Virus record (IMG/VR): IMGVR_UViG_3300042868_009843
Location: 1 to 28,347 of that record
Length of the DNA stretch: 28,347 nt
Origin: a virus
Strand: one strand, 5' to 3'
Below the pieces are notes generated by a model. That model worked only from the letters and a program-made list of their open reading frames with translations. It was not told the DNA's origin and did not search any database. Each line of letters begins with the position of its first letter. The stretch's first letter is position 1. Of the stretch, positions 23,344 through 28,347 are shown one piece after another. The position numbers and the translations under genes were made by a program.

Positions 23344-25509
23344 TTATCCTCTGCCGGTGCCGCCCAATGTGTTGACAGCATGTCTACCAGCATTGAAATA
23401 TGTGCCACCTGTTGTTCTGTTGGCGTCCTGGCCGGCACCAGTTTGTCTCCAAGTCTTGGCACCGCCTGCACCCAACAAGTGAGCAGTCGACAGCATGCCA
23501 CCAACCGTACTGGCATCATCGGTAGGTTTGATAGCACCATTTCTGACCATGGCTTTGTAATTTCTATCCAACAAATTGTCCATCGACCGTTCCTGTACAG
23601 CGGTATTGGTCAAGAATGAATCTTTTGAATTTACTCCATCTTTACCGGTCCAGCTGCTGGGATACTGCACCGCAGCGGTTCCATACTTGGCATAAGCATC
23701 GGGTTTGATGTATCCTTGGTCAACTAATGCAGCAGATCCAAATTGGTATTTTCCAAGGTAGTTGCCTCTGGCTTTTTCAGTGGCACCATAATCAAATCTA
23801 CTTTCGTTCCAGGCAATCTGAGTTTTTAACGCCTTGACCTGAGTGTCATCCAGGTTGCCCACTTCTTTGGTTGGAGTAGGATTATCTCTACGATACATGT
23901 AACTGGGATCAACTTGATTTTTTACACCTTTACCAGTGCACTCAAGTGGTCCGGCGTCTTGGCCAGCAGCCGGCCCTTCAAAGTTGGTCTTGCCCGCCTC
24001 ATTGACATTTACCCCGCCTGTACCCGGTGTAACAGCGCCCGATGTTTCCCCAAACCCTTTTTGTGTATCTTTTGCTGAGTACGGACCAGTTTCACTGGCT
24101 GCGGCACCTTGGTTAGAGTTTGCAGCACTGGCAGCACCACTGGCAGCTGGGTTAGCTGTTCCTTCGGCGTCTCTTTTCCACGGCTCATGAGTGGTTACTT
24201 TTTTAACAATACTTTTTATTTTGCCATCTTGGGATTTCCAGTCAACTCCTTGCTTTTCAGTCTCTGCATGATCGTTGACCGTGATAGGGTCTGGTTTGTC
24301 CACAGTGGGGCCGCTGCCCGAATTCAATTTGATGTTTGATCCTTTAAATGTTAGATCTCCGTCGGCAGTAAAACTACCGGCTCCTTTTGGATTCAAATTT
24401 ATATCACCCGATGCTCCAACATTAATATCACTGCCGTACAATGTTGTTTTTTGTGTGCTGACTGCGGTAATACTGTCGCCTTCAAAGTGCATTTCTTTCT
24501 TGGCACAAACTTTGAATGTACCTTCTGCATGAAAGTACATGTCCTTGTCGGCGTGCATGTTAAAGTTGCCTTTGGCTCGGATGTTTAAATCTTTGTCGCA
24601 GAAAATATTCAAGTTACCGTCTTTGTCAAGTTCTAACCAAACATTACCTTTGCCGTTGATGATGTGAAAAACTTCTTCGCTGTCGTTCATCATGATCTGA
24701 TGCCCGCTGGACGATCTGAGTCTCATCAATCGATTTTTTTCTTCGTAATTGCCATCGTCCATGACAAATGTGTGCCCACCTTTGCGTCCGTAGACTCGTA
24801 ATTGCTCGTCTTCATCGCCCAATGGTGCACCCGGGGTGCTTATACCAAACACACTGCTGGGACTTTCTCGTTGACTGCTGCTGGTAATTACACCTCTTGT
24901 GGTATCCTTGTTAAGCCCTTGTTCTATTATAGCCTTGAAATGATCTTCGTGAATAGGTTTTGATATATTGGTAAAATCTGCCCAATCCTTATCAGCATTT
25001 TCATTGAACTCAACCACTGGAACAACAGGCCCTTTTTCTGCTTGTTTAACAGTTGAGTCTTCAACTTTGCTTTCGTCATATTTTGCACTTCCTCCAATGG
25101 CCGGGACCATGTGATGTCCCAGTTGTGGGGGCACACAAGCAAACCAAAACCCACGCAATGGGTCACCTGCAATAAATGTACACAATACAAAGTTGTCTAC
25201 ATCAGGTGGAGTAAACCACATTCCGTAGGTGTGCCTTACATTTTTGTAGCCTTTTTCTTTGTCTTCGGGTTTCTGGGATGATGCTCCAAAGAAAGGACTT
25301 GCATAACTAACTGTTCGCCAGGACAACGGATCAGTTTCGTCGCCTGCTCCAATATCAGGAATCCAAACTTGTAATCTTCCGTTTCGGGCAGAATCCAAAT
25401 TGTTTTTGATCTTGCCAATGTATGGGCCAGAATCCAATCTGAAACCAGGTGCATCCTCTTTTAAAGCAAATGGCGCAACTTTTTTACCAATTCTTTTATT
25501 AGTAGACAT
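23344..25509 (-). CDS. 5: Tail spike/hub with OB fold, beta-helix and C-terminal lysozyme-like domain (gp5/VgrG type)
   Basis: A 721-residue cell-puncturing spike. Residues about 28-130 form the gp5/VgrG-type OB domain (GRLQVWIPDIG, WRTVSYASPF, GMWFTPPDVDNFVLCTF, RGFWFACVP). Residues about 265-400 are short alternating-hydrophobic repeats (NVWLELDKDGNLNIFCDKDL and following), as in the needle-like triple beta-helix. An Ala/Ser/Gly-rich linker covers about 450-525. Residues about 550-721 look like a lytic transglycosylase/lysozyme: AWNESRF with E569 as candidate catalytic acid, then GNYLGKYQFGSAAL. In T4 gp5 the lysozyme lies between OB fold and beta-helix; here it follows the helix. ATG start with a weak ribosome site. 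It sits between hub and gp25 as in T4/P2/Mu-type clusters. Spike identity is strong; the hydrolase class is inferred. Confidence 0.86.
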   Translation of the reverse strand: MSTNKRIGKKVAPFALKEDAPGFRLDSGPYIGKIKNNLDSARNGRLQVWIPDIGAGDETDPLSWRTVSYASPFFGASSQKPEDKEKGYKNVRHTYGMWFTPPDVDNFVLCTFIAGDPLRGFWFACVPPQLGHHMVPAIGGSAKYDESKVEDSTVKQAEKGPVVPVVEFNENADKDWADFTNISKPIHEDHFKAIIEQGLNKDTTRGVITSSSQRESPSSVFGISTPGAPLGDEDEQLRVYGRKGGHTFVMDDGNYEEKNRLMRLRSSSGHQIMMNDSEEVFHIINGKGNVWLELDKDGNLNIFCDKDLNIRAKGNFNMHADKDMYFHAEGTFKVCAKKEMHFEGDSITAVSTQKTTLYGSDINVGASGDINLNPKGAGSFTADGDLTFKGSNIKLNSGSGPTVDKPDPITVNDHAETEKQGVDWKSQDGKIKSIVKKVTTHEPWKRDAEGTANPAASGAASAANSNQGAAASETGPYSAKDTQKGFGETSGAVTPGTGGVNVNEAGKTNFEGPAAGQDAGPLECTGKGVKNQVDPSYMYRRDNPTPTKEVGNLDDTQVKALKTQIAWNESRFDYGATEKARGNYLGKYQFGSAALVDQGYIKPDAYAKYGTAAVQYPSSWTGKDGVNSKDSFLTNTAVQERSMDNLLDRNYKAMVRNGAIKPTDDASTVGGMLSTAHLLGAGGAKTWRQTGAGQDANRTTGGTYFNAGRHAVNTLGGTGRG

Positions 25510-25533
25510 AATGTGATTATTTTGATTTAGATA

Positions 25534-28029
25534 TTAGGGAGCCATACCAGTTGAAAACAAAGTTTCTACGTTAGTTGGATCCACAGTGGTAGGCGCAACT
25601 CGTGCAGCGTTTATTGCTTTATTAATCTGCCGTTGATTTTCCCCAGCAATTTCATCTGTATCAGTGACACTTCTGACTGGTGGGTTTTCTCTAATAGATT
25701 GATATATGTCATCCATTTTTACTGGCTCGTCGGAGTATTCAACACTGCCAGACATTTTTCGTAATGAATCGTCAAGTGCATCCCCTTCGAGCATTTCTTT
25801 TGCACCCGACGGTGCGTCCGAGCGGCGCTGATCACCAGCTGATCCCATTCCTCCGCCACCACCACCATTTTCTTGCCCAAACAATCTAATAGCATCTAAT
25901 GTTTGCGTAAATTGACCGCGTTCAAACAAAGATTCAACTCGCAATACTCGATAGATGCCACTGAACACAGTGTCCGGGTAGCTTGACGAATCCATTAGGC
26001 CAGTGTCTTGGTCGATATCAGTTGGTGCCTTAAAGAAAATCTTAATGTAAACTTCTTCAGTGTCTGTAGCTATACTATCCCCTGCTCCCTCGCCCGGGCC
26101 GTAAAAAATATCGTCTTGTTTAACAAAATTAGGGTCTCCGGCTATTTTTAATTTGACATTGATCATGTCACCACGACTGCTGCTCATTAGAGATTTATAC
26201 AAGTCATTGGCAGCTAGGTTTTCAACGTTGTTTGTACCTTGTTGAGAGGTCGAAGCATCGGTGGCCGCTACAGGGTGCATCTGTGCCGGTGATATTGATT
26301 TAGGACCGTTTGCTTGACCTGAGCCTTTGTCTTCGGCTTTCTTGCTTTCTGTATCCTCAGGCTTGACATCTGTTTTGGCTAACTTTTCTCTGGAAGTGGT
26401 CATCATGGTATAGAACATGGTATTAAAATCAATACTGAAGTCAATTATCTGTTGATTCAACCCAGTATAGATATAGTTGTATTCTTTGGACCATTTGTCA
26501 GCCGGCGGCAATCCCACAGGTGCGTCTGGATATTTTGTATTGTAAATCACATAAGGATCCACATGGTATGTAATAGTTTTTTGATGAGTGTTTCGCTTTT
26601 TGTCGTACGCACCGTATTTTATTTTTGGTGTAATCTTGAACCAATTGATTCTACCGTCGCCACCGCCACCAGAGCCTGGGCCAGGTTTAACTTGCCCAGA
26701 TATATATGTACTGTTTCTGACAACCAGGTTAATTGCATCAATCACAGAAGTCCCAGCGTTGATAGCTACACGCTGTTTTTGCATTTCCAGTGGAACTGAC
26801 TTGCCACTTTTTCGAGCCTGTTGCGCCTGAGGAGTTTTTGTTGTTTTGCTTTCGTCGTTGGGCATAGGAGTAGATCTTGTGCTGTTGAGCAAAGAAGTTA
26901 CAATTTCGGCCTTGCCAATTTGGTCGTTTATTACAAATTCATAAACATCTGGATGTTCTTGATGACCTTTTTGTTTCAAGTCGGTTTGGTGTTTGTTTAA
27001 AAATTTAGCATAACTGCCTAGTCCCTCGGACTCGAATATGTCTTGTACTGTTTGACCGTGGGCTTCGTGAGTGGTTGGAGTAGTTCCAACATTTTGTGTA
27101 TAGGCCTGGTGGGAGAAAGGAATTGCAGTAAATCTGTATTCTGATCCACGGGAAGTAGCCTTTATGTCACATCCAATTATTTTGGTTTGAAAATGTTTTG
27201 TTTGACCAGCTATGGGATTAACTGGCTCGCCGTCGTCGTTGTTGCCATAAAAGTCAACTTTTAAAGTAAAAACCATTTCGTGCCAGTTCTCAGCACCAAG
27301 ATTGCCAGCTACCTCAAGTAGCCGATCCATTAGACTTATACCAAACGGTTCTACAATAGTAAATTCAATTGTTATTACATTGCTGCTACGAGACTGCGCA
27401 TTTAATCCAATAACACTTTCCATTTTAAAAGACTCAAAATAGAAATCTTCATAGAATTGTGGCAATCGGCTTTCTCTTATACCACCACTGGCCACCATGA
27501 CATCTCCATTCACTGCACCCGGTGAATAACTTCCTGCAGACCCAACAAACAAGGTGATGCCATATGTATAAGTTACGTAATCATCAAGAGGGTTGTCTCT
27601 GACACCAGCTGTGTTACCAGCACCAAACGATGGGTAATTTGATACCGGGTTACTCTTGGCAGATGGTCGTTGCCCTGTGTCTTCATTGGCAGCAATACTC
27701 CGAGTAGTAGGAGTTGAAGTATTTTTACTGTCAGACAAATAAGAGTTCTGTCGCAACAGCCTTGCTGTTTCTGCTGCACTCTGATTTTCGCCTGTTTGTG
27801 CTTCAAATGCAGAAACAGCCGCTCTGGCATTTTGATTTATCAATCGTTGAGTTTCTGCTGGCGTTTGGTCATTGACTCTGGCTTGCCTGAGCAATCTTTG
27901 AGTTTCTGCATCAGACTGATTGTCGAGTAGCCGACGGCGTTCTGGTGGCGGTAAACGGCTCACAGGAGTAGGATAATCGACAGCCGACTGGTTGGCTGCT
28001 TGATCTTTTACCAATCGAAAATCAGCCAT
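25534..28029 (-). CDS. Baseplate hub protein (gp27 / gpD position)
   Basis: An 831-residue structural protein. Residues 1-145 are polar and contain three short N/D-Q-x-x-AET-x-RL-hydrophobic-x-Q repeats at about 37-49, 54-66 and 82-94. A folded part starts near residue 150 (DDYVTYTYGITLFVG), followed by beta-rich segments to about 310 and 410-550. A charged, Ser/Gln-rich linker spans 550-605, and 620-720 forms another beta-rich domain (VKLKIAGDPNF, YRVLRVESLFERGQF). A Gly-rich stretch at 721-727 leads to a polar tail. It lies between the LysM-like gene and the spike gene, where T4 gp27 and P2 gpD analogues sit, and the 620-720 region resembles the late domain of such hubs. The function is mainly inferred from gene order; I cannot show gp27 similarity from sequence alone. 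ATG start, one base after the preceding stop. Confidence 0.62.
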   Translation of the reverse strand: MADFRLVKDQAANQSAVDYPTPVSRLPPPERRRLLDNQSDAETQRLLRQARVNDQTPAETQRLINQNARAAVSAFEAQTGENQSAAETARLLRQNSYLSDSKNTSTPTTRSIAANEDTGQRPSAKSNPVSNYPSFGAGNTAGVRDNPLDDYVTYTYGITLFVGSAGSYSPGAVNGDVMVASGGIRESRLPQFYEDFYFESFKMESVIGLNAQSRSSNVITIEFTIVEPFGISLMDRLLEVAGNLGAENWHEMVFTLKVDFYGNNDDGEPVNPIAGQTKHFQTKIIGCDIKATSRGSEYRFTAIPFSHQAYTQNVGTTPTTHEAHGQTVQDIFESEGLGSYAKFLNKHQTDLKQKGHQEHPDVYEFVINDQIGKAEIVTSLLNSTRSTPMPNDESKTTKTPQAQQARKSGKSVPLEMQKQRVAINAGTSVIDAINLVVRNSTYISGQVKPGPGSGGGGDGRINWFKITPKIKYGAYDKKRNTHQKTITYHVDPYVIYNTKYPDAPVGLPPADKWSKEYNYIYTGLNQQIIDFSIDFNTMFYTMMTTSREKLAKTDVKPEDTESKKAEDKGSGQANGPKSISPAQMHPVAATDASTSQQGTNNVENLAANDLYKSLMSSSRGDMINVKLKIAGDPNFVKQDDIFYGPGEGAGDSIATDTEEVYIKIFFKAPTDIDQDTGLMDSSSYPDTVFSGIYRVLRVESLFERGQFTQTLDAIRLFGQENGGGGGGMGSAGDQRRSDAPSGAKEMLEGDALDDSLRKMSGSVEYSDEPVKMDDIYQSIRENPPVRSVTDTDEIAGENQRQINKAINAARVAPTTVDPTNVETLFSTGMAP
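27748..27921 (-). repeat. Three AET-x-RLL-x-Q peptide repeats in the hub N-terminus
   Basis: Within the hub protein, residues 37-49 (NQSDAETQRLLRQ), 54-66 (DQTPAETQRLINQ) and 82-94 (NQSAAETARLLRQ) repeat one 13-residue unit. The unit looks amphipathic and helical, with Leu/Ile on one face. The DNA has drifted, so this is an old protein-level repeat rather than a recent duplication. Confidence 0.75.
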
Positions 28030-28030
28030 A

Positions 28031-28333
28031 TCAGATTCCCAATGCCGCTACTAGTGTTTCTTTACTAGGTATGTATATCATTTGTCCTGGAGAAAAATCA
28101 TATATAGGATCTCTAATAATGTTGGGATTTCTGGCTGCAAAAACCCACCACAAAGAAGAATACCCGTACAAGTCCGATGCCAACAGGTCAGGGCGATAAC
28201 CGTATGTTGAATTGATTGTGTATTGTACATCCAATGGATTTTTTGGTATTGGTCTTTGTTCTAGTACATCCAGGAACCCACCAAATGTTTTAGTAGTGTA
28301 ATACGGACTAAATTTGTTGTATTCTGCAGCCAT
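28031..28333 (-). CDS. 53: LysM-like baseplate protein (T4 gp53 / tail protein X type)
   Basis: A 100-residue protein. Residues about 39-95 look like a LysM-type fold: YTINSTYGYRPDLLA, then LYGYSSLWWVFAARNPNII and an ending GQMIYIP. T4 gp53 has the same pattern (A.A.YGN.QLYWVL), and P2 protein X and the Mu LysM tail protein hold the same slot before the hub gene. In T4, gp53 links wedges around the central hub. It is much shorter than T4 gp53 (196 residues), so only the LysM-like core is present. The start is an ATG with AGAGGA (28342-28347) eight bases upstream, the best ribosome site in the window. The stop lies one base before the hub ATG, so the two are probably translationally coupled. 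The general role is fairly secure; the exact gp53 name is less so, because other baseplate LysM proteins look alike. Confidence 0.72.
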   Translation of the reverse strand: MAAEYNKFSPYYTTKTFGGFLDVLEQRPIPKNPLDVQYTINSTYGYRPDLLASDLYGYSSLWWVFAARNPNIIRDPIYDFSPGQMIYIPSKETLVAALGI

Positions 28334-28347
28334 TATAGGAATCCTCT

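Overview
The window is a late structural block of a contractile-tailed (myovirus-type) double-stranded DNA phage. All supported genes lie on the minus strand, so transcription runs from high to low coordinates. The DNA is AT-rich, genes are packed with gaps of about 50 bases or less, and no tRNA, rRNA, CRISPR array, insertion sequence or integrase is visible. The proteins resemble those of T4-like and larger myoviruses from aquatic environments (marine-type tail-fibre N-terminus, YHYH-type domain, very large baseplate proteins). The host cannot be read from the sequence.

From right to left the first block is the central baseplate: a LysM/gp53-like protein (28031-28333), a hub protein in the gp27 position (25534-28029), a gp5/VgrG-like spike with a C-terminal lysozyme-like domain (23344-25509), the gp25 wedge protein (22939-23316), the gp6/J wedge protein (19359-22892) and one giant 3918-residue protein (7591-19347). 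This matches the LysM - hub - spike - gp25/W - gp6/J - gp7/I order of T4, P2 and Mu, and places the giant protein in the gp7/gpI slot.

The second block holds host-contact and decoration genes: a 48-codon small gene (7439-7585), a 208-residue tail protein (6792-7418), a tail fibre with a self-cleaving S74 chaperone domain (5508-6743), an adhesin with six putative-Ig repeats (3249-5486, GTG start), and a very long fibre/adhesin that runs off the left edge (1-3240). The last is an uninterrupted 1080-codon frame with no stop in the window. It carries Calx-beta-like repeats, one split by a DUF4214-like domain, then a glycine-rich adhesin domain split by a PA14-like sandwich.

The genes plausibly build one machine: hub and spike puncture and locally digest the wall, gp25, gp6 and the giant protein form the wedges, and the fibres bind the host. 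Phage late-promoter-like octamers (NNTAAATA) sit before gp6 and the S74 fibre, suggesting sub-operons within one late transcription unit.
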